Assembly: GCF_001610835.1 (NCBI RefSeq)
Contig: NZ_CP011270.1
Location: forward strand, 6,342,001 to 6,406,000
Source: Planctomyces sp. SH-PL14
GTDB taxonomy: Bacteria > Planctomycetota > Planctomycetia > Planctomycetales > Planctomycetaceae
Direction of reading: 5' to 3'
DNA: 64,000 nucleotides
Shown: positions 17,223 to 25,603 of the stretch, in pieces
Numbering within the stretch: position 1 is the stretch's first letter
Layout of the letters: each line of letters begins with the position of its first letter
The notes under the pieces: model-generated
What the model saw: only the letters and a program-made list of their open reading frames with translations
What the model was told of the DNA's origin: nothing
The model's database searches: none
Translations under genes and position numbers: made by a program

Positions 17223-18053
17223 CTACCGCACGACGCGGTCCGCGTTGTACCCGACAATCGTCGCCTCGGGAGCCAGGACGTAAATCTCGACGCGGCGGTT
17301 CTTTTGACGGTTCGGCTCGCTGACATTCGTCACGACCGGCTGATGCTTGCTGTAGCCGCCAATCCCCATCCGGTACTCAGAGACACCGTTCTTCGCAAGG
17401 TGCTTCACGACCGACGTCGCCCGGTGAGCCGACAGCTCCCAGTTCGAGTCATGGCGGGCCTTGGTCGCAGGCCGCACGACCGGCTGGTCATCCGTATGCC
17501 CGACGACCAGCACATGGAACTGCTTCGCCTCGGCATCGTTGACGATCGCAGCGAACTCGTTGAGCAGGGCGTGGGCCTCCTGCCGCAGAGCGTCGCTCCC
17601 CGATCCGAACAGCAGGTCCTCGTTGAACTTGCTGACACCCGTGACCGGGTCGAACTCGAAGTCCGGGAACCGCCGGGCCAGCTCTTCAAACCGCTTGCTG
17701 AGAGCCCCGTTGAGCGGGTTCTTCTGGCTGGCGAGCATGCTCGAATACTTGTTGTGCAGCTTCTCCCGCTCGTCGTTGAGATTCGCCAGCCGCTGGTTGG
17801 CGATGTCGAGCGACTGCTTGGCGCCGGCCAGTTCTTGCTGGAGCTGGCTCGACATCATCTGGCTCTCCTGCATCTGCCCCATCAGCATCTGGTTCTCGTT
17901 GCAGAGCTCCATCGCCCGCCACTCGGCGTCGCGAAGCCGCATCCGCCGGGCCAGGAACGGCCGGGGCCAGCAACCACAGCACCCGCTGAGTTCGAGAGCG
18001 AAGACGCACAGGAGAGACAGGAGGGCGAGGCGTCGCAGGGTGGGGAGGGGCAT
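17223..18053 (-). CDS. OmpA/MotB-family peptidoglycan-binding lipoprotein
   Basis: 276 residues. The N-terminus is a lipoprotein signal with lipobox LSGC (MPLPTLRRLALLSLLCVFAL, then ELSGCCGC). Residues about 45-110 form a coiled coil (Gln/Met-rich, NQMLMGQMQESQMMSSQLQQ). The C-terminal OmpA domain, about residues 150-265, contains LVVGHTDDQPV and the helix LSAHRATSVVKHLAKNGVS. It ends in NRQKNRRVEIYVL, the peptidoglycan-binding 'NRRVEI' signature. It probably tethers the outer or cytoplasmic membrane to the cell wall, which is of interest in a planctomycete where peptidoglycan was long thought absent. It stands alone with its own terminator. The spacer upstream has short tandem GGGACTAGGG-like sequence. 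Confidence 0.9.
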   Translation of the reverse strand: MPLPTLRRLALLSLLCVFALELSGCCGCWPRPFLARRMRLRDAEWRAMELCNENQMLMGQMQESQMMSSQLQQELAGAKQSLDIANQRLANLNDEREKLHNKYSSMLASQKNPLNGALSKRFEELARRFPDFEFDPVTGVSKFNEDLLFGSGSDALRQEAHALLNEFAAIVNDAEAKQFHVLVVGHTDDQPVVRPATKARHDSNWELSAHRATSVVKHLAKNGVSEYRMGIGGYSKHQPVVTNVSEPNRQKNRRVEIYVLAPEATIVGYNADRVVR

Positions 18054-18501
18054 GATTGGTCCAGGGTCTGGGGCCTAGGGACTAGGGCCAGAAAGGGGAC
18101 GCAGGGACGGCCGGGCCACCGGGGAAGGGAAGGGGGGGGCTTCGGACGTCCGGAGGGATTTCAGGAAGGGAATCGCCGCCGGGGCGACGATGTCGAGGCT
18201 TATAACCGCCGTCTTTGCCGATGAACCAGACCGACCGCGGTTTTGTCTCTCCTGTCCGGCAGCATTCGCCGCAACCGGCCCTCCGGACCGTCGGTTTCTG
18301 CTGGTTTCCGCCGGGAATCGGGATTCCAACCAGTTTTCCTCAAGGAGGTTACGGCAGAAACGGCCTGGAGGCTCGAGCCCGGCCACCGGGGCTCGTGGGA
18401 GAAAAACCCTCGGTCCTTTTCGGCCCTGGACCTGAGGCCCTAGGACCTCGGCCTCCCTCCACTACAATCCCCACTTGCCGCTGCTCCCCACGGACCACCG
18501 C
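18054..18501. other. Divergent spacer between the OmpA-like gene and metG
   Basis: About 450 bp without a convincing gene. Near 18057-18093 is a low-complexity GGGCCTAGGGACTAGGG-type stretch, and a similar GGCCCTAGGACC lies near 18440; like sequence is found near 22790. A strong AAGGAGGTT sits at 18342-18350, but no start codon opens a sensible frame after it. The rest presumably carries the divergent promoters, which I could not identify. Confidence 0.5.
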
Positions 18502-20598
18502 ATGTCAGAACGCCGCATCCTCGTCACTTCCGCTCTCCCGTACGCCAACGGGCACATCCACATCGGGCACCTGGTCGAATACATCCAGACCGATATCTGG
18601 GTCCGCTTCCAGAAGCTTCGCGGGCACCGGTGCGTCTTTATGTGTGCCGACGACACCCACGGCACCGCGATCATGATCCGCGCCCGTCAGGAGGGGCGGA
18701 CAGAGGAAGCGGTCATCGCCGATATGCGGGAGGCCCACGTCCGGGACTTCTCCGGGTTCGACATCGCCTTCGACAACTACGGCAGCACGAACAGCGAAGA
18801 GAACCGCGAACTGTGCCACGAGATCTGGGGGGCGCTGCGGAAGGCCGACGTGGTCGTCGAGCGGACTTCGGAGCGGCTCTACGATCCGGAATTCCAGACG
18901 TTCCTGGCGGACCGGTTCGTGAAGGGAACCTGTCCCAAATGCGGCACGGCGGATCAGCATGGTGACGGCTGTGAAGTTTGCCTGACGCAGTATGCGCCGA
19001 CGGACCTGATCAATCCCAAGAGCACGCTCTCCGGAGCGACACCGGTCCCGAGAGAGAGCACTCAGCTGTTCGTCCAGATCGAAGGACTGCACGAGTTCCT
19101 TGATCAGTGGACGCAGACGAGCGGCGCCCTCCAGAGCGAGACCGCCAACTACCTCAAGAATCATTTCCTCAACGAGCCGCTGCGGGACTGGGACGTCTCG
19201 CGCCCGGCGAAGTATTTCGGCTTCGAGATCCCCGACAGCCCGGGGAACTTCTGGTACGTCTGGTTCGACGCTCCGATCGGCTACATCGCCTCGACCGCCG
19301 AGTGGTGCCAGAAGAACGGAGAGAAGCTCGACGACTGGTGGAAGAACCCGGCCACAGAGGTCCACCACTTCATCGGCAAGGACATCACGTATTTCCATAC
19401 ACTGTTCTGGCCGGCGATGCTCAAGACCGCCGGGTTCAACCTCCCGAAGAAGGTCCACATCCACGGCTTCCTGACGGTCGACGGGAAGAAGATGTCCAAG
19501 CGGGACGGGACCTTCATCAGCGCCGCGACGTACCTCAAGCATCTCGATCCGAGCTACCTGCGGTACTACTACGCCTCCAAGCAGGGGACGCGGCTCGACG
19601 ACCTGGACCTGAACCTCGACGACTTCCAGAAGAAGATCGACTCCGATCTCGTCGGCAAAGTGGTGAACATCGCCAGCCGGTGCGCGAAGCTTCTGGCCGG
19701 GCAGACCCTCGCTCCGACCTATCCGGATGACGGCGGGCTGTTCGCCCAGGGAGCGGCGGCGAGCGAGCGGATCGCCGAGCTGTACGAGGCGTGCGACTAC
19801 AACGCCGCGATGCGGGAGATCGTCGAGCTCGCCAACCGGGCGAACGAGTACATCGACCGCACGCAGCCCTGGATGGTCCGCAAGGATCCGGCCCGGCAGG
19901 AAGAGGTCCGCGCGATCTGCTCGATCGGCCTCAATCTGTTCCGGCAGATCGTGGTCTACCTCGCTCCGGTCCTGCCGCGGCTGGCGCAGCAGACGGGCGA
20001 GCTCCTGGGGACGCCGGTTACAACTTGGGCCGACGCCCAGACGCCGCTCGTGGACAAGACCGTCCACGAGTACCAGCACATGATGAAACGAGTCGAACCG
20101 AAGAAGGTGAGTGCGATGGTTGATGAATCGAAGCCGGCGGAACCTCAGGTCCAGAAGATGGCTGTCGCCGTGGAGTCGGCGGAGCAGCAGGCGGCCGAAG
20201 CGGTTCGTGAAGGGGAAGCCCTCGTGGCGGACAGCGGTGATCAGCTTGCCGCCGAGCCGCTCGTGGCGGATCACTGCTCGATTGACGATTTGATGAAGGC
20301 GGACCTCCGCGTCGCCCGCGTCATCGAGGCCAAGCATGTGGAAGGGGCGGACAAGCTGCTCCAGCTGACGCTGAGTCTGGGCGGGGACGTGACTCGCAAC
20401 GTCTTCGCCGGGATCAAGAAGGCGTACAAGCCCGAAGACATGATCGGCCAGCTCGTCATCTGTTGCGCGAACCTGAAGCCGCGGCAGATGAAGTTCGGCC
20501 TCAGCGAGGGGATGGTCCTCGCCGTCGGCCCAGGCGGCAGCGACGTCTTCCTCCTCCGCGCCGACAGCGGGGCGAAGCCGGGGATGCGCGTGCATTGA
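18502..20598 (+). CDS. metG: Methionyl-tRNA synthetase with C-terminal tRNA-binding domain
   Basis: 698 residues from ATG 18502. It charges tRNA-Met with methionine in the cytoplasm. The class I signature HIGH is in [11 protein letters not shown] near residue 20, and the KMSKS loop appears as [11 protein letters not shown] zinc knuckle is seen in [17 protein letters not shown]. After the anticodon-binding helical domain there is a low-complexity linker (about residues 550-590, Ala/Gln/Glu-rich). Then comes an EMAPII-like OB domain (about 595-698) with [20 protein letters not shown] and [19 protein letters not shown], which dimerises the enzyme and adds tRNA affinity in many bacteria. Overall length and order match the E. 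coli-type enzyme. It is directly followed by the GxxExxY inverted-repeat unit. Confidence 0.97.
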   Translation: MSERRILVTSALPYANGHIHIGHLVEYIQTDIWVRFQKLRGHRCVFMCADDTHGTAIMIRARQEGRTEEAVIADMREAHVRDFSGFDIAFDNYGSTNSEENRELCHEIWGALRKADVVVERTSERLYDPEFQTFLADRFVKGTCPKCGTADQHGDGCEVCLTQYAPTDLINPKSTLSGATPVPRESTQLFVQIEGLHEFLDQWTQTSGALQSETANYLKNHFLNEPLRDWDVSRPAKYFGFEIPDSPGNFWYVWFDAPIGYIASTAEWCQKNGEKLDDWWKNPATEVHHFIGKDITYFHTLFWPAMLKTAGFNLPKKVHIHGFLTVDGKKMSKRDGTFISAATYLKHLDPSYLRYYYASKQGTRLDDLDLNLDDFQKKIDSDLVGKVVNIASRCAKLLAGQTLAPTYPDDGGLFAQGAAASERIAELYEACDYNAAMREIVELANRANEYIDRTQPWMVRKDPARQEEVRAICSIGLNLFRQIVVYLAPVLPRLAQQTGELLGTPVTTWADAQTPLVDKTVHEYQHMMKRVEPKKVSAMVDESKPAEPQVQKMAVAVESAEQQAAEAVREGEALVADSGDQLAAEPLVADHCSIDDLMKADLRVARVIEAKHVEGADKLLQLTLSLGGDVTRNVFAGIKKAYKPEDMIGQLVICCANLKPRQMKFGLSEGMVLAVGPGGSDVFLLRADSGAKPGMRVH

Positions 20599-20609
20599 GA
20601 AGAAGTTTT

Positions 20610-21168
20610 TTAGCCACAGATGAACACAGATAAACACGGATAAGAGGGGCGGCAGGTCGGGCTGTTCCTTTTATCCATTTTCAGTGTTTGTCGTGTGGCC
20701 GCTTTTCTCTGGCGGGGTGTTCGATGACCGAACAGGAGTTGAACGCCCTGACGGAGCGCGTCATTGGATGCGCGTTTCAGGTTGGCAATACACTGGGATG
20801 CGGTTTCCTGGAGCGCGTTTACGAGAACGCCCTTGCACATGAGCTGCGGCTGAGCTCGATCGTGGTCGAGTCGCAGATTCCGCTCCCCGTCATCTACAAG
20901 GGCGTTACAGTTGGAGACTACATCGCGGACCTACTGGTCGAACGAGTCCTGTTGATCGAGGTCAAGGCGACTCGCGAGCACAACGAGGCGTTTGCCGCCC
21001 AGTGCTTGAACTATCTGAAAGCGGCCAAGCTCCCGCTGTGTCTCCTGATCAACTTCGGGCGCCCCAAGGTGGACATCCGCAGGCTCCGAGCGAATGACGG
21101 TTGGCGCGATCCCTCCTGACCGCGCCACCTCCTCTTATCCGTGTTTATCTGTGTTCATCTGTGGCTAA
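20610..21168. mobile_element. 559-bp unit: GxxExxY gene between perfect 38-bp inverted repeats
   Basis: The left arm (20610-20647) and right arm (21131-21168) are exact reverse complements over 38 bp, beginning TTAGCCACAGATGAACACAG. Between them is a single gene, the PD-(D/E)XK GxxExxY protein at 20724-21119. Related arm sequences form a gene-less hairpin at 5464-5526 and a more diverged one at 61861-61940. The arrangement looks like a small cassette. No flanking target duplication is apparent by eye. Whether the encoded protein moves the unit is an inference. Confidence 0.65.
20724..21119 (+). CDS. GxxExxY protein (PD-(D/E)XK nuclease superfamily)
   Basis: 131 residues from ATG 20724, preceded by GGGGTG. 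The name-giving motif is G27-F-L-E30-R-V-Y33. The PD-(D/E)XK core can be placed at D65/D69 (VGDYIADLLV) and E79-V-K81 (LLIEVKAT). This is followed by the conserved LNYLKAAKLPLCLLINFG, where the chain usually packs against the core. Family members are small, widespread, often multicopy, and of unknown biological role; nuclease activity is inferred from the fold. Here the gene sits exactly between two perfect inverted repeats whose sequence also occurs alone elsewhere in the window, so a role in handling those repeats is worth considering. Confidence 0.92.
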   Translation: MTEQELNALTERVIGCAFQVGNTLGCGFLERVYENALAHELRLSSIVVESQIPLPVIYKGVTVGDYIADLLVERVLLIEVKATREHNEAFAAQCLNYLKAAKLPLCLLINFGRPKVDIRRLRANDGWRDPS

Positions 21169-21179
21169 CCCTCTCTCAC

Positions 21180-22610
21180 TCAATCAATCTCGCCAACCAT
21201 CTCAATCAGCTGGTCGAGCAGTTTGACCGAGGCGTCCCGCTCCAGGCGGTTGGTCCCGATCCACGTCTCGTAGCCGCCAAGGTCGTGCTGCGCCGGCGTC
21301 GGCAGATAGCCGTAGTACCCGTGGTTCAGCGAGACCATCCAGGCGGGCTTGAGACCGGACCGCTCGCGGAACTCGAGACCGATCTCACAGAAGACCTCAC
21401 ACGGCATCGTCCCGATCGCCGCGTCACCGATCCGGAAGACCTGGACCGGAACCGGCGTCGTCTCGGGATACTCGGCCAGGGAAAGCGTCCGCTGCGCGTA
21501 GATCCGGGAGAGGTCGGTCTTGCCCGGGACCTCGGGACGGTTCGTGAGTGTGTCCTTGGCCCACTGCAACTCGGCGTCCGTGGCGCGGCGCCACTTGAGG
21601 ACAGGTTCCCGGTAACGGGCCGCGAGTTTGACGTCCGTCTTGTAGGTCAGCTCCGGGAGTTTGGCGTGGACACGCTTCGCCACGTCGTGCGCGACGTACC
21701 GCATCTGCTCGTAGGGCTTCTTGCCGGGCCGCGGGTTCTTGAAGTCGATGTTGTTGATGTCGCCGCTCGTCCCGTTGGCCAGGAGGGCGGCGAACGGCGG
21801 ATCGAGGTGCTCGGCATCGAGGAGCCGGGCCAGCTCGGTGCAGAACATCCCGTAGTAGTCGCTCGAGATGTGGCCGTTCCCCACCCCGCCGACGTAGTGC
21901 AGCGAGTAGGTGGCGAAGACCGAGATCGGCGGTCCGCCCGGCTCGCGTACGGAGACGATCGAGACCGTGGGATCGGTCGGCCCGACCGGCTTCACAAGGT
22001 TCGGGCTCCCGGCGGGGGGATTCATCTTCGCCTTGTCGATCTTGCCGAAGGGGTTCTCGGGCATCGTCCCCTCCTTCATGAACCAGCGGCGGTTGAAGAC
22101 ATGCTCGGGGATCTCGACGGTCCCGATCGCCAGCTCGGCGGGACGGAGCGTGTTGGCGGCCGAACGGACCCCGTCGGCGATCCGGCGGGCGATGAATTTC
22201 TGGTAGTTGTCGAGCTCCTGGTCGTTCTTGAAACGGTTCTGCCCGAGGGCGCTCGCGGCGGAATGGGTGTGCGTCGCGGAGATCAGGACCTGCTCCGGTG
22301 GAATCCCGGTCGTCTCCATGATGATCCGGCGGGCCTCTGTGCTGACGCTCCGCCCGATCCCCAGGAGATCGCAGACGACGATGGCGAGCCGGGTCTGCCC
22401 GTCGTCCAGGACAAGGCAGCGTGCGCGGAGGTCATCGTGGACATGCGTGGCGGGGAACGGCGCGAACCCGCCGATGATCTCCGAGCCGAGTTCGGGCGTC
22501 AGGTCGCTCGTCGCGGCCCCGGCCCGGAATGGACTCGCCGGCGGATCGGCGGCACGGGCCATTGGGCCACTGAGCAGGACGACGAAGACAAAGGCCGCAA
22601 AACGAACCAT
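21180..22610 (-). CDS. Secreted neutral/alkaline ceramidase-like hydrolase
   Basis: 476 residues with a signal peptide (MVRFAAFVFVVLLSGPMARA). FRAGAATSDLTPELGSEIIG is the conserved opening of neutral/alkaline non-lysosomal ceramidase-like proteins ('GA...DITP'). LVLDDGQTRLAIVVCDLLGI and SATHTHSAASALG hold the expected zinc-binding His-rich motif (T-H-T-H). TYSLHYVGGVGNGHISSDYY and LLANGTSGDINNID are also family hallmarks. True ceramidases cleave the amide bond of ceramide, but planctomycetes carry many shorter homologues of unknown substrate, so 'amidase-like' is the safe level. Start ATG 22610 has GGGAG at good spacing. It is followed by the GxxExxY unit only 12 bp beyond the stop. Confidence 0.85.
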   Translation of the reverse strand: MVRFAAFVFVVLLSGPMARAADPPASPFRAGAATSDLTPELGSEIIGGFAPFPATHVHDDLRARCLVLDDGQTRLAIVVCDLLGIGRSVSTEARRIIMETTGIPPEQVLISATHTHSAASALGQNRFKNDQELDNYQKFIARRIADGVRSAANTLRPAELAIGTVEIPEHVFNRRWFMKEGTMPENPFGKIDKAKMNPPAGSPNLVKPVGPTDPTVSIVSVREPGGPPISVFATYSLHYVGGVGNGHISSDYYGMFCTELARLLDAEHLDPPFAALLANGTSGDINNIDFKNPRPGKKPYEQMRYVAHDVAKRVHAKLPELTYKTDVKLAARYREPVLKWRRATDAELQWAKDTLTNRPEVPGKTDLSRIYAQRTLSLAEYPETTPVPVQVFRIGDAAIGTMPCEVFCEIGLEFRERSGLKPAWMVSLNHGYYGYLPTPAQHDLGGYETWIGTNRLERDASVKLLDQLIEMVGEID

Positions 22611-22684
22611 TCAAAAGCTCCCAAGAGGGCAGGTCAATTTCAAAGAGGGAGAGACGCACTGAGAACCGCCGAGGGGCACGCCAC

Positions 22685-22757
22685 CACACCAGCCTGAAGC
22701 GCCAGCGAGGGAGGCACGACGAGGAAAATCCCCCGCTGGCGCTGCGGGCTCGTGTGA
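22685..22757. repeat. REP-like palindrome (CCAGCCTGAAGCGCCAGCG type)
   Basis: Left arm ACCAGCCTGAAGCGCCAGCG and right arm CGCTGGCGCTGCGGGCTCGT form an imperfect inverted repeat around a 20-odd-base loop. The same palindrome, better preserved, is at 62958-63024. Just downstream (about 22787-22814) is a CCCTAGTCCCTCGTCCC low-complexity tract. It lies between the ceramidase-like and DUF1501 genes. Confidence 0.7.
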
Positions 22758-22813
22758 GCTCCCCAACGCCGCCGCTGGTCCCTCGTCTCTAGACCCTAGT
22801 CCCTCGTCCCCTC

Positions 22814-24298
22814 TCACCCCATCAGGCCGGGGATCACATCCCCCTGATAGATGTGGTGCGGGCGGTTCTGTTCGTCGTGCCAGGCGGCCGACTCGGGGAT
22901 GCCGAGGGCGGAGTAGATCGTGGCCGCCATGTTCTCCGGAGTCTGCGGCAGAGCGGCCGGGTAGGCCCCCTGGGCGTCGGAGCTGCCGATGACCTGACCG
23001 CCGCGGACGCCGCCGCCGGCGAAGAACGCGGTCTGGACGCCCCCCCAGTGATCGCGTCCCGGGCCTTTGTAGTGAGCGGTCAGCGTCGAGGTCTTCGGCG
23101 TCCGTCCGAACTCGCCCGCCATGACGACGAGCGTGGAGTCGAGCAGCCCCGAATCGCGAAGGTCGTCCAGCAGTGCGGCGACGGCCCGGTCGGTCGGGGG
23201 GAAGAGAAAATTCTTGAGGTGCGGGAAGGCGTTGCCGTGGGTGTCCCACGCCTCGTTGTTGCCGAGGTTCACCTGCACGAAGTTGACCCCCGCCTCGACG
23301 AGCCGCCGGGCCATGAGGAGCGACCAGCCGAACGAGTTCTTGCCGTACCGCTCCTGGATCTCGGCCGGAGCGTTGAGGACGTCGAACGAGGCCCGGACCC
23401 GCTTCTCGGTCAGGAGGGTGACGGCCGCGTCCCGGTAACGGTCGAACTTGGCCTGGGTCGCGTTCCGCTCCAGCTCACGGCGCTGGGTTTCGATCGTCTC
23501 CAGAAGATCGAGCCGCGTCTGGAAACGCTTTTCGAGGAGCCCCTCGGGGAGCGAGAGCTGCGGGACCGTGAAGGCCATCGCCTTATTGTGCTCGGCTCCG
23601 TTGGCGTGGTGGAACTCGTACTCGGGGTACGCGCCGTAGGTGACGCTGTTGTATGGGGAGGCTTCGACGAACCAAGCGTCGCCGCGGGAGCCCATCGTGC
23701 CGCCGAACTGGCCGGGGATCGTCCGTCCGGTCCGGTGGACGAGCCGCTCCGGCAGGACGACCGCCGGCGGAAGGTTGTTCCGCGGCCGCGTCACGGCGCC
23801 GACGACCGAGGCCATTGCGGGCCAGTCGCTCGACTGCGGCTTGTCCGGGAGGAACCGCGGCGGCTTCTCGGCGCGGCCCGTCAGCATGATGTGGTGGGCG
23901 AGCGAATGGTCGTTGCTCGGATGCGTCAGCGACCGGACGAGGGCCCAGTCGCGGCTCCGCTTCGCCAGGAGCGGCAGGTGCTCGCAGATCTCGATGCCGG
24001 GGGTCGCGGTCGAGATCGGGTTGAACTCGCCGCGGATCGTGTCGGGCGCGTTCGGCTTGAGGTCGAAGCTGTCGTGCTGGCCGAGGCCCCCCGACAGGAA
24101 GATGTAGATGATCGACTTGGCCTTCCCCGTCGACCCGGTCACGACATCGGCCGCCTGGAGAGCGGAGGCGGAGTCCATCGACAGCCCCAGCAGTCCGACG
24201 GCCCCGGCCTGGATCATCGACCGCCGCGAGACGGCGGGATGGGCGAAGGAGGAGCGGAGCGAGGCGGCCGCGGGCGGGGTGGAGAAGGGGCGGGACAT
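22814..24298 (-). CDS. DUF1501 family protein, Tat-exported
   Basis: 494 residues. The twin-arginine leader is seen at about residues 22-40 (AVSRRSMIQAGAVGLLGLSM). SIIYIFLSGGLGQHDSFDLK is the DUF1501 opening, where the Asp and His are thought to bind metal as in the alkaline-phosphatase/sulfatase fold. Later conserved pieces are DWALVRSLTHPSNDHSLAHH and TLVVMAGEFGRTPKT, and the ending is HDEQNRPHHIYQGDVIPGLM. DUF1501 proteins are a planctomycete hallmark, usually next to DUF1549/DUF1553 cytochrome-like proteins; no such partner is adjacent here. Enzymatic activity is not established. ATG 24298 has a GGTGAG site. It may be co-transcribed with the downstream ceramidase-like gene. Confidence 0.93.
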   Translation of the reverse strand: MSRPFSTPPAAASLRSSFAHPAVSRRSMIQAGAVGLLGLSMDSASALQAADVVTGSTGKAKSIIYIFLSGGLGQHDSFDLKPNAPDTIRGEFNPISTATPGIEICEHLPLLAKRSRDWALVRSLTHPSNDHSLAHHIMLTGRAEKPPRFLPDKPQSSDWPAMASVVGAVTRPRNNLPPAVVLPERLVHRTGRTIPGQFGGTMGSRGDAWFVEASPYNSVTYGAYPEYEFHHANGAEHNKAMAFTVPQLSLPEGLLEKRFQTRLDLLETIETQRRELERNATQAKFDRYRDAAVTLLTEKRVRASFDVLNAPAEIQERYGKNSFGWSLLMARRLVEAGVNFVQVNLGNNEAWDTHGNAFPHLKNFLFPPTDRAVAALLDDLRDSGLLDSTLVVMAGEFGRTPKTSTLTAHYKGPGRDHWGGVQTAFFAGGGVRGGQVIGSSDAQGAYPAALPQTPENMAATIYSALGIPESAAWHDEQNRPHHIYQGDVIPGLMG

Positions 24299-24474
24299 TC
24301 GGTCTCACCAGGCAGGAAAGGTGGTGGGAGCGCGGATCGGTAGCGTCGCATAGGAGGAAGGGGAGTTCAAGCCTGCTTCAACATTCGTTGATGCGTTGTC
24401 GGCAGGTTGCGGGGCGAATTCAAAGATTTGTCGGTTGGGACTCCGCAACCGGGCTGGGGCCGCAGGGTTGGTGA

Positions 24475-24499
24475 ACGTTTGTGCCAGCTGCGCAAACGT
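24475..24499. promoter_or_regulatory. 25-bp dyad upstream of the tandem paralogues
   Basis: ACGTTTG (24475-24481) and CAAACGT (24493-24499) are exact inverted repeats around an 11-bp centre containing CAGCTG. It lies about 60-80 bp before the ATG at 24557 and could be an operator. No regulator is known for it. Confidence 0.3.
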
Positions 24500-24556
24500 C
24501 CGGCTTGTTGGACCGGACGAGGATGAGCAGGATGGTTCAATCTCAGGAGGGCCTCG

Positions 24557-25501
24557 ATGCAGACGGTGCTGCTTGCATGTTGGTTGGTCGGCCAGGTGAG
24601 TTGGGCGTCCGAGGTCCCCCCTCCGCCGCCGTTGCCGGTCGTCGTCGAAGCCGATTCCGGCGAAGGTCCCCTCGACGGGTGGGCAAGGTCGCTGGCCGAA
24701 TCCTGGGATCAAAATTGGAAGCAGGCGTACGCAGAGCGTTCTGCCGTTCTGCCGTTCGACAGTCATGGTCGCGCCGAGGAAGACGCCCCGTCGCTGGAGC
24801 CGGCCACCGCGTCGAGCGTGGAGCTGTGGGCCCGCTTCAATCAGCCGGTCCTCCGCTATCGCGTGCGGTTCACCCGCTACCTCTATGAGCCGATCTCGGG
24901 GGTCGAGACGCGAGCGGACGGGGAGCTCTTCTGGGATCAGACTTCGGCTCGTCTCGATCTGAATCCCCCCGCGAAGCTCCCCAAGCCGGGCGTGAATCCG
25001 GCTCGCAAGGATCGCAGCGGCCAGCCCTACACGGTGGTAGGGGCGAGGCGGGCGTCGTATGTCGTTCGCGGTGAATCGGTGGTCGTCGCGAACCACGAGG
25101 AGAAGACGTTTGTGCGGCATCAGGAGCCGCCCCGGAACGCCCGGAACACCTGGAGAGCGAGGTTTCCCGCGATCTCCCCGTTTCTCAAATTCGATCCGGC
25201 CGACCGGCAACGGACCTTTGCGATCGACCCGGGGGGGCTCACCGCGACCGAAGAACGCATCCACCTCCGGCTCCGCGGCCTGTGGGACGGCTGGCGGCGG
25301 AGCTACGGCCGTGTCGAGATCCTGCTCGACCCGAAGACGGGGCGTCCGCAGGCGATGAAGATCGTCGACTCGCGGGCGGTCCAGACGGTCTATGTCTACC
25401 AGGAGGTCCAGCGCGGCGGTCCGGGGGAGGTCTGGCACGGAGATCCCTTTCGGCTCGACCTGAAGGGCTACGTCGATGCCACTCTGCACACAGCGCCCTG
25501 A
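24557..25501 (+). CDS. Secreted protein of unknown function, paralogue 1 of a tandem pair
   Basis: 314 residues from ATG 24557, with GGAGGG eight bases upstream. A short hydrophobic leader (MQTVLLACWLVGQVSWA) suggests export. After a Pro-rich stretch (PPPPPLPVVVEADSGEGPLD) the protein is mostly beta-rich. It contains LWARFNQPVLRYRVRFTRYL, GVETRADGELFWDQTSARLD, SYVVRGESVVVANHEEKTFV and KTGRPQAMKIVD. The same landmarks recur in the same order in the gene at 25604. The pattern resembles outer-membrane lipoprotein carrier (LolA-like) folds, in which 'VRGxxxxxNHxxKT' and 'DPKTGRPxAMKI' could be strand pairs, but this is a guess. No catalytic residues are recognised. Confidence 0.8.
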   Translation: MQTVLLACWLVGQVSWASEVPPPPPLPVVVEADSGEGPLDGWARSLAESWDQNWKQAYAERSAVLPFDSHGRAEEDAPSLEPATASSVELWARFNQPVLRYRVRFTRYLYEPISGVETRADGELFWDQTSARLDLNPPAKLPKPGVNPARKDRSGQPYTVVGARRASYVVRGESVVVANHEEKTFVRHQEPPRNARNTWRARFPAISPFLKFDPADRQRTFAIDPGGLTATEERIHLRLRGLWDGWRRSYGRVEILLDPKTGRPQAMKIVDSRAVQTVYVYQEVQRGGPGEVWHGDPFRLDLKGYVDATLHTAP

Positions 25502-25603
25502 GGATTTGTACGGGCTTGGCTCAGTGTAGGAGCGGTCCGGAAAGACTCGGGATTGCCGTACCAGACCGCGTGTGGCACGCTTCAGCGATCCAGGGAGGGC
25601 TTC

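Noticed and set aside
18342-18350. A perfect AAGGAGGTT ribosome-site-like sequence
   Set aside because: No start codon at suitable distance opens a frame of any plausible length; metG has its own start further on.
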